Shown one piece after another: positions 23,462 through 34,144 of a DNA stretch of 64,000 nucleotides. The position numbers and the translations under genes were made by a program. Source of the stretch: Ramazzottius varieornatus (Eukaryota; Tardigrada; Eutardigrada; Parachela; Ramazzottiidae); assembly GCA_001949185.1 (NCBI GenBank), contig BDGG01000005.1, forward strand, positions 1,787,249 through 1,851,248. Direction: 5' to 3'. Numbering within the stretch: position 1 is the stretch's first letter; every line of letters starts with the position of its first letter. The notes beneath the pieces are model-generated. The model was not told the origin of the DNA. It saw nothing but the letters and a program-made list of their open reading frames with translations, and did not search any database.

Positions 23462-26400
23462 ATGTCAGCCAGCAGGACTACCTCGGAGTTGTTGAGCGCT
23501 ACCGGTCTACCCTACGGATCTGTCATGGAGTCGACCGCGCCATTGCAGGTAAGCCCCCTTAATCAAGCATCGTACAACCGCGTTTTACCAAAACCGAGAA
23601 ACCGTACGGTCTTGCGGTTCTGCAGAAATGGTTTACCGATCGCGGTAACAGGATTTCGCCGGTGATCGGCAATGAGCAGGTACGAAGCGCATCGGAGAAG
23701 GATGGGTTTCGCATGGACAACTTTGAAGATCCGTGTGTTACTCCTGGACTTGTCCTGGAAGAGGAAGCCAGTACGTTGCTTGAAATGATCGTTGCCGATC
23801 GCAAAGGAGCAAAGCCAAGTTTAGCCGACGATCTACCGAAGTTTTTCTATAGGTATGCGAAGTCATCATTGCCTGACCAGCTGATATTATTCGTAACTCG
23901 AATGCTAACCGGAAGTGTCCGTCTTCTAGTCTTGCCCGACATCTTCAAAAACATCAGGGCATCCTCGCGCTAGTTCTTTCCGCGGATACTAAGCGAAGCC
24001 ACCAGGAATGCAAGAAGCACGATGTTCCGTTAGCAATACAGCTCGCGTATCGTTTTGCCGGGAAGCCATCGACGAAGTCCTCACTGTCAGGTGAGTGACA
24101 GTGCGGCAACTGAACCACTGCAGCACCAACAGGTTGTCCATCTATAATCACTCTATTTTCATTCAGGCAGTACGGATTGCATTGTTCCGTCCATGACGTC
24201 TCCATTGCTGGACGTCTTAAAGTTGATACTTCCTGCTTTGCGGGATGATCGGACAGTGGTCATCCTCGCGCCGATCTATGTGTGCCGCACAGTATCAGTT
24301 TTGATGGAAATCCTCATTGAATGTGGGTATGTACCCCTGTTTTTCCCCATCCTCAAACACTCATCTGGGTATCCGTTCTTATAGTTAACTTTTCTAGGCT
24401 TCCGAAAGGATCTGTGAATTTTCTTATTGGGTTTCGACAGACCTTTCAAACACCTGTTGACACTCTGTTTTTCTGTGGTGCCAGAGTATGTATGCAGCTG
24501 GAAGTTTCCGACTACTCTTTGATCACGGCCCGACATATTTGGATTGATAGGGAGAGGAACAGGAGATGTTGGCAGAAGCATTCAAGCTAGACCAGAGAAT
24601 CGGAAGGATCATCACTACATCAAAGAACGGCTCCACAGCCATCATTACCGACTTCGCCGATCTACATTCTGCGGTGGCTTCGCTGGTAGAAGCAGCTTGC
24701 TTTTCCACTGGCCAGTCGGCATTCTGTCCATCAAAGATCCTGATTCAAGAAAGCATCTTCGATTCCACCATCAAAGCCTTCAAGGCAAAGATATCCACTC
24801 TGCGAAGCGGCTCCCATTTCGACAAGTCCGTCGACTATAGCGATTTCAACCTGGTCCCTTCCGCCTCGAAGAATGCTGGACTGGTTAAAGCTGCCCGAAG
24901 CGATGGCGCTGAGGTATGAGTACATTCGAATTCTGCCCCGTTCGAAGGTTTGATTCAGGTTTCTCGTCTGCGCCGTAGGTCTTTTCACACATCGCATTGG
25001 ATGAAGATTTGCCGAAATACGCTTTTGCTGTTCCAGGACAAGCAAAGTTTCCGCTGGTTGCGGCAGTTAACATTGCTCCAACAAGTCCTCTTCTTTCTGG
25101 CAAGGTGGTCGATACCTATTTCTGTGTCTCGTTGGTCCTTCAAGCACAGTATGCCAGCGAATTTGAAAACGCGGCAAACAGACTCGACCAATTACGTTTT
25201 CCCAAGTGGCGCACATTTTCCGTCAATATCGCTGTAAACGTGCGCCACTTCGGAAAGTGATGTAGTCGGGTTTGTTTGCCGAGCTCCGTATGATGAACGT
25301 TATGGTTTCGGTTTAGTATGAAGGACCTCTGTTGGCTTTCTTGCCATTCCGGACCATGAAGGAAGCGGTGTCGTTGGCCAACAACGGCCCGTTCACTGCA
25401 GCTTGTAGTGTCTGGTCCGATAGTACTACGCAAGCCACGGAAATTGCCCGCAGTGTGAAGGTTTCCACTGTCTGGATTAACTCGTGCCATTTGTACGAAG
25501 CTGTTTTCGAGAACCCCGACCACGCTTGGTCCCAGAAGACTGTCAAGATAAGGTCCGAACTCGAGTCGGCGGAGACTTCCGTCGCACTCGCACAAGAAAC
25601 CACATCGAACTCCAGGTGAGCATTCCAAATATGGAATACCTAATGGCTTTCGAGCAACATATCCCAGTGTACTTTTCGGTTCTTTTCAGTATCGATAAAA
25701 CGTATAAGATGTTTTATGGAGGTGGTCAGAAGAGGCCGGAAAATGGCATGTCTTTGCCGGTCAGTACTTCTGGCGCGAATGGGTCCAGCACTGTCGTACA
25801 CATCCCTGATGGCGGACAAAAGGACCTGAAGAACGCCATCGACGCTGCCACATCCGGAGCTAGCATGTAAGCCCTCTCTCCGTGTTTCCACATGTGACTG
25901 AGACTTGCTGTACGCGTCTACTGTACGGATGAGTGTTTCATGCAACTGTAGCTGGAAGAAGTCGACATCATTCAACCGAAGTCAAATCGTGTTCTACCTC
26001 GCCGAGAACCTTTCCGGTCGTCGTCAAGCTTTCATCGACGTATTGAGTGACGGCTCAAAAAACTCTGCGGCAAGCCGAGAAGTAGACCAAGCCATCGAGA
26101 AACTGTTCTTCTGGGCTGGACAGTGCGGAGGTCCTCAGGGAAAAGTTTACGTAAGACACATCTCTCCACTTTCTCTAACCCCGGTGCACTAAGTACCTGG
26201 CGTGTTCTAATGAAGTATCTTTTGTGTTCTACAGCAGCCGAATAGTTCAACTACGGTAATAACGCTGCACGAAGCACTGGGAATTGTTGTCGTCGTCCTT
26301 CCACAAGAATCGGCATTTTTGCACTTCATCACTTGCACCGCAGCGGCTCTTGCATGCGGCAACTCAGTGGTGGTCCTTCCTCAACTGTACTGTGCTGCGT

Positions 26401-27002
26401 CAGTACTGGAATTTTGCCAGGTAGGGAAAGTGTAATTCCATAACATCTCCCATACAAATTTTATTGCTGCTCTGCTGTACTGCTTCTTCGAAAAAAAACA
26501 TTTTAATTTCGACAGCCCGCCAGGCAAACAGTCTCGGCAGAATTGCTTTCCCAGTTGGCATACTTTCTTCATGCTTTTGGTTGGCAGCGTGCGCCACTTG
26601 GAAAAATCAATCTTGTCGAGTTATCATTTTGAATATCTCTCGCGAGCTTAGATTTCGTTCGCCGTCATTACCCTTGTCGTTGTTGTTTGGCATTCACTTT
26701 GACAGGTTATTGAGAGTTCCGACGTGCCAGCCGGTGTAATCAACGTTGTGACCGGAAACCAGGAAAACTTGGCCAAGATGTTGGCTCTTCACCCCAACGT
26801 TTCAGCCGTGTGGGTTAGTGACAAGTCGAGTGTCACTGAAAGTTCCTGGACGGCTCTCCAGAAAGCTGCACTGTCATCGGGCCAAAAGCTGTGGGTGTTT
26901 TCTGCTGAAGATGTGACGGACTTGACTCCAAAGTCGGTTCGCCAGCATGCTACTCGACCAAAGCACATTTGGATTCCCGCGACGGACAGCTTCGCGAACT
27001 AG
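23462..27002 (+). CDS. Aldehyde dehydrogenase family 16 member A1
   Basis: A double-ALDH-domain protein; the mammalian form is non-catalytic and binds maspardin. Start at 23462 (MSASRTTSELLSATG, then YGSVMEST as in vertebrates), stop at 27002. Blocks: AWFTDRGNRISPVIG (23626-23667), SLARHLQKHQGILALVL, MTSPLLDVLKLILPALRDD then TVVILAP, LPKGSVNFLIG, LFFCGAR joined to EMLAEAFKLDQ, FSTGQSAFCPSKILIQES, SVWSDS-type then VSTVWINSCHL. The second domain runs FYGGGQKRPENG through ITLHEALGIVVVVLP, GVINVVTGNQENLAKMLALH and a C-terminus with KHIWIPATDSF. In domain 1 the usual E-L-G-G Glu is replaced by Thr and the catalytic Cys by Ala (GQSAFC instead of GQxCC), so domain 1 looks dead. Two palindromic elements sit in introns. 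Confidence 0.93.
25168..25288. mobile_element. Palindromic GTGGCGCAC element, copy 3 (ALDH16A1 intron)
   Basis: GCGGCAAACAGACTCGACC...CCCAAGTGGCGCACA is mirrored by CGTGCGCCACTTCGG...AGTCGGGTTTGTTTGCCGAGC. The ends are well preserved on both sides. It lies in an intron of ALDH16A1. Confidence 0.85.
26515..26628. mobile_element. Palindromic GTGGCGCAC element, copy 4 (ALDH16A1 intron)
   Basis: The left half is decayed (CAGGCAAACAGTCTCGGCAG...CCCAGTTGGCATAC) while the right half is intact (GTGCGCCACTTGGAAAAATC...CTTGTCGAGTT). Intronic. Confidence 0.7.
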
Positions 27003-27613
27003 GCTGAAAGCAGAATAATAGTTTGACCAACGGTTTGATTATTTTATCCGCTATTGTTTACTGCCTCCATACGCCAAATTATCTTCCCCCGAATCGCGGA
27101 AGAACAGCAATATCTTAACCTGCAATGTGATTTTCCCATGCCATGTTTCCTGCCTTTGAAAATACTCTGCAATTTTATTCCGTCGGTATTTTATTCTGGC
27201 CGCTCAGGAAGTTTATCTTTGCACGTCTTGGCTACTGTCTTGACTTGGTTTCTAGATCCATAGAACTCTTTGAGAAGTGAAACATTGGCGGAAAGAGGCT
27301 GGTCTGTTCTCGGCTCTCACCAGCTTATGGTTGACCACGCCCTTTTGGATATTAGGCTGGTTTGATACTCATTTGCCTGTCGCAAGACCACCTAGACAGA
27401 TCTGTCCACGTCAGCTTCCCTTCAGAAGGATCTCTATTACGACCTTCCTCGATACAGAATATCGAGAGCGAGCTTTCAGTTTCTTTTCGAGGCTCGTTTC
27501 CATCTTTCGGGGGCAGTGGCCACCGTAGTAGCGCCGCATCCACCTCTGCCACACCGCATATGTGGAAGTTAGGATAGTGTGGTGTTAGTTAGCTGGCTTT
27601 TCATTCAAGCAAA
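27003..27613. other. Intergenic, ALDH16A1 to bHLH gene
   Basis: No recognised gene or repeat in about 610 bp. Probably the ALDH16A1 3' UTR and the promoter of the bHLH gene. Confidence 0.4.
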
Positions 27614-27928
27614 ATGTTTGGACCCGGGACATCTCTGAAGAATAGCGCAAAGACCAACGCAGCTTCGGCTCCTCGGAACCAGTCCCTGAACTTGGCCTTC
27701 CAGGACCTTCGCCGGCTGATCCCCACAGAACCAATTAGCCGGAAGTTGTCCAAGATTGAGACGCTTTACCTCGCCTCCAGTTACATTTGCCACCTCCACG
27801 CGGTTTTACACCGTCGACAAGCCAGCTTCGGTTCTAGTCGTCCAGACGAAACAATTCGGAATGGACCAACTTTCACCTGCGGACCCACCTGCACCTTTTG
27901 CGTCAGCTCGAAGAGACGAAAAACTTGA
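27614..27928 (+). CDS. Small bHLH protein of the paraxis/scleraxis (TCF15/SCX) type with degenerate basic region
   Basis: A single-exon gene of 104 residues. Residues 24-62 contain the family's very conserved helix-loop-helix: QSLNLAFQDLRRLIPTEP, then RKLSKIETLYLASSYICHL. Near the C-terminus CTFCVSSKRRK matches the TCF15/SCX tail CTFCLSNQRK, so both ends of the family are present. The basic region, normally NARERDRT before QS-N-AF, reads NAASAPRN. The Glu that contacts the E-box and two Arg residues are therefore gone. The likely role is dimerisation with an E-protein in mesoderm or muscle-tendon development, but DNA binding is doubtful; it may act like an Id-type inhibitor. The coding region being otherwise open argues against simple decay. 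Confidence 0.8.
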   Translation: MFGPGTSLKNSAKTNAASAPRNQSLNLAFQDLRRLIPTEPISRKLSKIETLYLASSYICHLHAVLHRRQASFGSSRPDETIRNGPTFTCGPTCTFCVSSKRRKT

Positions 27929-29156
27929 AGCCAACTGTACGACATCTTCTTGTTCGAATAACCCAGTTCCTGATTGCAGTTCCAGTTTCCATTACCTCCG
28001 CTAGTACCCCAATACGGATTTACGCCTTGCTTACTATACAATGTTCTTCCATTTTATTTCTCGACAGGATGAATCGTTATTCAAATTCATTCATTCGCGC
28101 TGGTTTACACAGTTGTCAAGTCAGTGGCATCAAGCTTTGGTTCTCACAGTTGGCCACCGATTAAACATGACAAATTAAGGAAGTCAACATCATTACGAGC
28201 GCTTCTCACAATGAACGAGGTATCGTTTTAGTGTTATGACAAGATGGTAATTACCGCGCCGTGAGTGGGAACTGCCTTCGTCACTGACAGCCGGAAACCC
28301 GATCTGGCTCGGGATCCATTTCGGTGCAGCTCGCTGACCCTTTGTCCCTGCCGGTACAACTGCCCTGTCTCTGGTGTGTAATGGCTACTCCGAGGGACGT
28401 TTACCGTTACAGGAATCGCAACGATGTCGTTTTCAACAACTGACAACTGGACACGTCACACGTCGAAAACTGCAATGAGAAAACGAGCAGCCTGCCAATT
28501 GCGCAAGATTTCAGTAACTGGAAAGATACTACCGTAATTCAGGTATTTCGATAGCGCGTCAGTACCGCACTTTACAGCTTCGGAGTGGTAATAACCGTTC
28601 TGGACTGAGAGGTGTCTGTATATTTATACCGGCGCGAGGCCCCACGCAAGAACCGAACCGGCTTTCGTTGTTTTATTTATCGAAACGGTCTCTCAACGTT
28701 CCTTACAACCCCACGTACAGCCTGTGGTACGTCATTTATACACTGCTGGAAGTGGACAGTGGTGCGATATATACACAAAACGGATCGAATAAATGTTGTG
28801 TTGATGTCATCGATTGTATCACTTGTATTTTTTGTGGGGTTCATCAAGTTTTCATCGGAAGTCCCATTGTCCAAACACTAATCCGGATTGTTACAATTTT
28901 CAACACCATTAATATACGAGAGAGTGAGGAAATGTCACGGAAAGCGCGGCTTCGTAAGCGACCTCGTGTCAGATAAGATATAAACAATTCAAGTGCCTCT
29001 GATTCAGGTCTCGTCTTTTCATTAATCATTTACACTTTGTGGTAAGAGACCAACTCCGAGTCATCCAAAACATTGTTACGCTCTACAACTTGGTCGGCCG
29101 GACTTCATGGAATAATTTACCGAAACATTTTGCGGAATTTTTCAACCATTTTTATC
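27929..29156. other. Gene-poor stretch, 1.2 kb
   Basis: No family-like open frame is seen on either strand; the frames present are short and show no conserved motif. It may contain the 3' UTR of the bHLH gene and upstream regulatory DNA. Confidence 0.4.
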
Positions 29157-30554
29157 ATGGATGGCTTCCGGTGGATCTACCTTCTGTTCAGCTGCAGCCT
29201 ATGGTATCTGACGAACGGTCGTACTACCGACTGGGACGCTGTCAACCATGCCGGTGATCTCCCGCATAACGTCCTCCATCCTCCCAAAGACTCGTCACCG
29301 TACCGCACCAAATTACTTACTCCAAAATCATTCCCTCTTATCACGAGTTCTCTGCACGACAAACATGACCAGATGTTCTTCGCCGACTACGACCTAATCG
29401 AGACTGTCCATGTAAGTACCCTGAAACTAGTGACATCCCTGATAACGATTTGTACTTCCTGCTTTTTGACTATTTCAAGTGGCGCACGTTTTCATTGCTG
29501 AAAACTGAAAGCGTGCGCCGCTTTTGGTCTACCTCAACTGACGCTGTTCGCTGTGCTTTGCTGAGAGCGTGCGCTACTTGAGTTAACCTTCGCGTACGTT
29601 TCGTTTTGCCGGTCTACCATTTGAAAGTACATTCAAATGCATTTTATTTTCTCTAGAACACTTCCGCGTTCGATCCTGACGAACCCGCTCTTGGTTTTTC
29701 GGCGAGCCAGAGAAGACATTGTGGGGAAAAGTGTGTGAGAGGACTGTCCGGTCTGTGCATCTGTCCACCGATCGCGATGAATGCCAGTGATCCGTTGAAA
29801 TCCGAGACGGACAGTGTGACATCAGCTGCCACATCACGGCCACCCACGGAACGAGCCTCCATCATTGCACATACCAGTCATCGCGCAAACCAGCTTCATC
29901 CATCACCTGCTACTGCGCATCATTCCGGACAGTTAAATCAACTATCGTCACTGCCGATCGAAGACCCTTTGCGAAGGTTCAGACGGATACGCCGTGTCAA
30001 AAGGGATGAAGATGACGAGGTACTGTATTCCCTCGAAAGTTCTGCGCAGTCACATGACTGCCCCATAAATTAGGTCCGGGTGATCGTGGTACAGTGAGCA
30101 GGTCCCGGGGATTGTTTTATGGGCCTGCCATGTGACTGCGCAGAAATTCCGAGGGAATACACTACCATACTTGCGAGCTCGCCAAACCGACTCGACTAGA
30201 TCGTTCTTCTCAAGTGGCGCGCGCTTTCAGCCATTTTGGACAAACTCGAAAAGAATCTTCCCAAGTGGCGCACTCTTTCAGTCAATAACACCGAAAGCGT
30301 GCGCCACTTGGGCAAAATAATCTCGTGTAGGGAAAACGATCTGGTCGAGTTTGTACTGAGAGCTCCCATTTTACTAGGCAGCCAAGCAACTTTTTTCCTG
30401 CGGTTTCCATATCATTTTGTTCTCACAGGAAGAGAAGAAGCTCTGCAGATGCCGAACATGCACCAAACTCTTCAAGAGAACATTATACTGTAGAGTTTTT
30501 CCATGTCATCAGAAGAAATGCAAGAACGGCGAATGGAGAGGCGCGCCTCCTTGA
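29157..30554 (+). CDS. Secreted multibasic, Cys-rich precursor (putative hormone or growth factor), unidentified
   Basis: Three exons (29157-29411, 29657-30019, 30429-30554), all phase 0, encode 247 residues. The N-terminus MDGFRWIYLLFSCSLWYL is a good signal peptide. A Cys pair cluster CGEKCVRGLSGLCIC lies at about residues 102-116. A Ser/Thr/His-rich middle is followed by RRFRRIRRVKRDEDDE, a strong furin or prohormone-convertase type site. The last exon encodes a basic Cys-rich C-terminus (KLCRCRTCTKLF...YCRVFPCHQKKC) of six cysteines. The layout (signal, linker, multibasic site, short Cys-rich domain) is typical of secreted signalling precursors. I do not recognise the family. Intron 1 holds a degenerate palindromic element; intron 2 holds another foldback and a nested palindromic element. 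Confidence 0.6.
29465..29585. mobile_element. Palindromic GTGGCGCAC element, copy 5 (degenerate, intronic)
   Basis: CAAGTGGCGCACGTTTTC is mirrored by GAAAGCGTGCGCCGCTT, with a third core-like segment GCGTGCGCTACTTGA at about 29565. The outer ends are lost or rearranged. It lies in intron 1 of the secreted precursor gene. Confidence 0.65.
30022..30166. repeat. 145 bp foldback repeat, unrelated to the GTGGCGCAC family
   Basis: GTATTCCCTCGAAAGTTCTG at the left is mirrored by AGAAATTCCGAGGGAATAC at the right. Inside, CGCAGTCACATGACTGCC is mirrored by GGCCTGCCATGTGACTGCG. Arms are about 45 bp with a central loop of about 50 bp. The position starts just after the exon 2 donor, inside intron 2 of the secreted precursor. 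Confidence 0.8.
30172..30370. mobile_element. Nested pair of palindromic GTGGCGCAC elements, copies 6 and 7
   Basis: The outer copy begins GAGCTCGCCAAACCGACTCG and ends GTCGAGTTTGTACTGAGAGCTC. Its middle is interrupted at about 30239-30340 by a second complete copy, CAAACTCG...CCCAAGTGGCGCACTCTTTC with mirror GAAAGCGTGCGCCACTTGGGC. The left half of the outer copy has GCGCGCGCTTTCAGC; its right-hand GTGCGCCACTT arm appears replaced by the insertion. Confidence 0.75.
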
Positions 30555-30816
30555 TGGAATAGCCTTGTGTAATTTATGCTCTGTCATTAAAAGTATGAAT
30601 CTTTATGCAAGAATCACTTCTGGCTGAAAGCTATCTGAAAGAAGAAAAAAAATTGGTAAAAAAGAGGAACGTCTCAGCAGAATACTCTCGATAAAAAATC
30701 GACTTGGCAAGTTGGCACCGCTAAATGCGTGAAAGTCGGGAAACTTCAAATACGAACTCACATCGGTATGCATAATACAGTATAAGAGCTTAGAGATTAG
30801 GCCAAGAGAGACTTGA

Positions 30817-33222
30817 TCAAACGAAACTACCCAAACTTCGGTGCACGCTACTGGTTCTCTTGCTCTCACGACCGGATCGACTCTTCTTTGCAGCAGGGCC
30901 TTCGGGTTTCTGAGCAGCCGACGATGTACCGGGTCCATCTTCCGGATGAGCACTTGCAGCGCGAGGCCGCTTCTTACCCTCAAACTCTCCACGGTTCTTG
31001 CAAAGTAAGGCTACTGTACCATCGATGAACATCTCTACATCTTCCTCGTCAAAGTTCAGATTGCTACACAAGCGAAGTAAAAACTGTAAGAACTATGAAG
31101 CCAGGGTGAAATATAATTATGCAAAGTAGCTTACTTGATGCTTTCCATCACAACATGGCACACGATTTGGGTCTTCATATTGTATTCTTCCAACACCGAC
31201 GCTGAATCTTCCATGTTAGATTCCGAGTTAATCGTTGTCAGCAGGTGCATGACGTCAGCTTCCAGTGAAGCCTTTCTCCTGGAACACGAGAGTATCTCTA
31301 CAAACTTAAACATACTCCAGTATATAGTGTTTACACTCGTACCTGTAGTAGGAGGTTTTGAGACGTTTCTCCAGGAACTTCAGAGGCACGGGATATGGCA
31401 CAGACGAGCCGAACCGCCACTTCTTTTCGTTCAATGCCGCAGGAAGACCGGCCATTAGACCCTTTTTGAGAAGACAGCCTATGATTCGAAGTATACGAGC
31501 TTTGAAGACTTGCCTATCAACAGGCCAGTCTTCGGGCTCTGGCTGGTACGAAGTTTCGCGCAGTTCGGACATGGTCAGTGGCAAATCGTGCTTCACCTCT
31601 TGAGCTGCAACGGAGCAAGTTTTTCAACGTGGGTTCGGGAGTAAAGACAACAGTTCTGAAGTTTGAAGAAAAACTTACCTCCGTCTGCATACAGAAAGAC
31701 TTGCCACAGACTGACAGTGTCTTCCTCAGGGTACAGAACACACTTCGGTCACCCATTTGAAGCCATCGTAGTCCTTTGGCAACTTGTAGTCAATTTTAGC
31801 TGAAGCTTGAGCCTTGCGGAGTTCAGCTATCACGCTATTGCTGGTCTTGCCCTTCCTGCTGGGCTTCATCGGAGGAAGCTTCTTCGAGAAACCTGAAATA
31901 CAAGTAGATTTGCATCCCTGCTTTGAAGAATTTTTTCTTAAATGTGATCGAATTTTGTGAATTATTTTCAAATACATCTTCTGGCTGATTTCACAGTTCT
32001 ACAGAAGTACTTCCGGTTACCTATGGCTCCCGAAGAAACCTGCGGCGTCTTCGAAGCTTTCGGCGGAGTGTTCTTTCTTTCCTTTGCAGGTGTAGTAACC
32101 ATACTAGTCGTAGCTGCCGTGTCGGCCTTGCTCGGAGTGATCTGCTGCGCCTTCTTGTCGTTCTGAGCTGATTTCTTAGGGGTCTTACGCACCGTATATC
32201 TCTCGAAGAGCTTCTTAGTTCGAACTGCTTTCTTGACTTTCTTCAGCAACCGTGAGCCAGGTTTCCCTTCCAGCCGGAAAGAAGAACTCGCAATCTGACT
32301 TTCAAGGTCAGAAATGTTTCCAGTCGTGTCTTGACTGCAAATGTCGGAATGCACCGTAGAATCCACTTCTTCACCTGAAAAAGAAACCACTGATCCAGAA
32401 TACGTCAAACATTTTCCCATTTCCAACTGCTTCTCAAAATTACGAGGCCGATATCAATGACATGAACAAGGTAACAAACTCAACGAGATCGTTCTTCCAA
32501 GTGACGCACGCCATCAGCCAATAACACTGAAAAAATGCGCCAGTTGGGATAACAATCTTGTCGAGTTTGTTCGCAGAGTTCTCTCGTGATATTGTACCTT
32601 GAGTAGAAGAGTACAGCGGCATGCCAGACTGGGACATAGTATCCGCATGCAAGTCTTGAGCCAAAGGCAGGATCGTTTGGCTGGGCGAAGTGGAAGAGAC
32701 GCAAAGTAGACCTGACTCGGGCAGATCATCGAGAGATCTCTGTTCATCCTTCACATCACCTAAAGCAGTTTCTGATACAGCGCCTGTGATTTCTTGAGAC
32801 TCCAAAAGCTCCGTGGCGTTAGCTGACGTAACCGGAAACGATGGACCATCGATTGTATCGAAGTCGAAGAGGGACCAGTCCAGCTCGGGTTTGACAGACT
32901 CGACCGTGGAATGCTGGACTTCTACAACGACAACAACAGAAGATAAGACTTGTCGATCAACCAGGGTTGAGGATTAAGGGAAATAACTGAGTTAGTTCGG
33001 AGCCTAGTTTTCACTTGCAACTATTTGCTACAAGCCCCGAAGTGCGACTTGAGATATTCGGGTAACCTTTGGGACTAGCGTACCTTTGGGTGGTGCAAGC
33101 AACTTCTCTTCGGGCTCTGCGATCTCCTCCGCCAAGAAGTCAAGATCGATTTCTGTAGAACCGGCTGCGTTAGCGAAGTAACGTTGCAGGCCATTTTGAA
33201 GCATGAAGTCAGATTCAACCAC
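30817..33222 (-). CDS. Bromodomain-like protein related to the C-terminal part of BRWD/PHIP, diverged
   Basis: Exons on the minus strand run from about 33222 (MVESDFMLQNGLQRYF) to a stop at 30817. The 5' exons encode acidic and low-complexity sequence. A Lys/Thr-rich exon (about 32377-32022) ends with SKTPQVSSGAIG. The 3' part reads HDLPLTMSELRETSYQPEPE, then VFKARILRIIGCLLKKGL, PYPVPLKFLEKRLKTSYYRR and KASLEADVMHLLTTIN. This follows the BRWD order TTDELEKLLYKPQ, IISGIDQLLNLD, TIRMRLVNRFYRR, ALVWEVRYIEHNA, i.e. a bromodomain. The tail (EGKKRPRAASAHPEDGPGT...) is basic and probably nuclear. The frame between KWVTE and KCVLYPEEDT (near 31735) does not join without a shift, so either an intron was misplaced or the locus is damaged. 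No WD40 repeats are visible. A palindromic element lies in an intron. Confidence 0.45.
32468..32588. mobile_element. Palindromic GTGGCGCAC element, copy 8
   Basis: CAAACTCAACGAGATCGTTC then TTCCAAGTGACGCACG is mirrored by ATGCGCCAGTTGGGATAAC and ATCTTGTCGAGTTTGTTCG. It lies in an intron of the minus-strand bromodomain-like gene. Confidence 0.85.
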
Positions 33223-33594
33223 ACACTGGACATTATCCTAATCTGCTAACACAAGACAATGTGCGAAACCATGTCGTGAGCTTGTCGCTTTCCATCTTTG
33301 GTCTTGTGTGGCTGTGCTGGCTGTTCCACCAGAAATCCTGTCCACAGTATCCCTAAGACATCATCCGAAAGATAAGAAACCCCGTTAGTCCGGGAATATG
33401 TTCCAAGGTAGCTTGAAGATAGGAGCTTCGCGGGAATCGCGGGAGAATAACATGGCAGCCAAACGAGTTAGAACGTCTCGCTGAAACGAAACAGCTGATG
33501 GGCTGATTAGTGATCACCGTCGCAACATAAAATTTCACTTCAGCATCGATCTTCGGCTGATTTCACCACAAAGCTTGATTGAGAGGCGAAAAAG

Positions 33595-33666
33595 GGGAAC
33601 GCAAGGGATTTGAACCCTTAACCTTTCGATCTGGAGTCGAACGCGCTACCATTGCGCCAGCGCTCC
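33595..33666 (-). tRNA. tRNA-Trp (CCA)
   Basis: The minus strand folds as a cloverleaf. Acceptor GGAGCGC pairs with GCGTTCC; D arm GCGC-AATGGTA-GCGC; anticodon stem TTCGA/TCGAA with loop CTCCAGA, giving anticodon CCA; variable AGGTT; T arm AAGGG-TTCAAAT-CCCTT. There is no intron. A TTTTT run directly downstream on the minus strand fits a Pol III terminator. A and B box positions are canonical. Confidence 0.95.
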
Positions 33667-34144
33667 ATAACCCGACCACTCTGGCAACATCCTGCTTCAG
33701 GGTAAAAGGGGCGGATCCGCCTTTCGCTATGGGACAGAAGTACCCGCTGTACGGCCACCAGCGACACTTAGGCTGCACCGTTAAACGGTAGTACTACAAC
33801 GGAAACCGTCAGATTGGACGCAAGTGCGCCCCGCAATATAGACGCAGGCGGCAGTTTCGCCAGACTGGCAATCGTCTCTTGTTGTGGTTTCCGCCCAGTT
33901 GGCATTCCATTCCAACCATGATTCACAATATAGAGTTTGCGAGGACAGGTCAGGTCTCATAAACTGCCCTCATATTTGCGACTCTCACGGTGTAGTCTCA
34001 GATTTGGACAAATCAACTCCGCCCCAAGCGCGTTTTATGAGAGTCAAAAGTGACATCATCACCCGTGCATGCAAAGAAATTCGCCTCGCGGTCTCACGTT
34101 TATGCACTCTCATATCGCAATGCTTGCTCTGCCGACCGGAAGTA
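33667..34144. other. Intergenic, right of tRNA-Trp
   Basis: No gene or strong repeat recognised in about 480 bp between the tRNA and the left arm of the next foldback. Confidence 0.4.
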
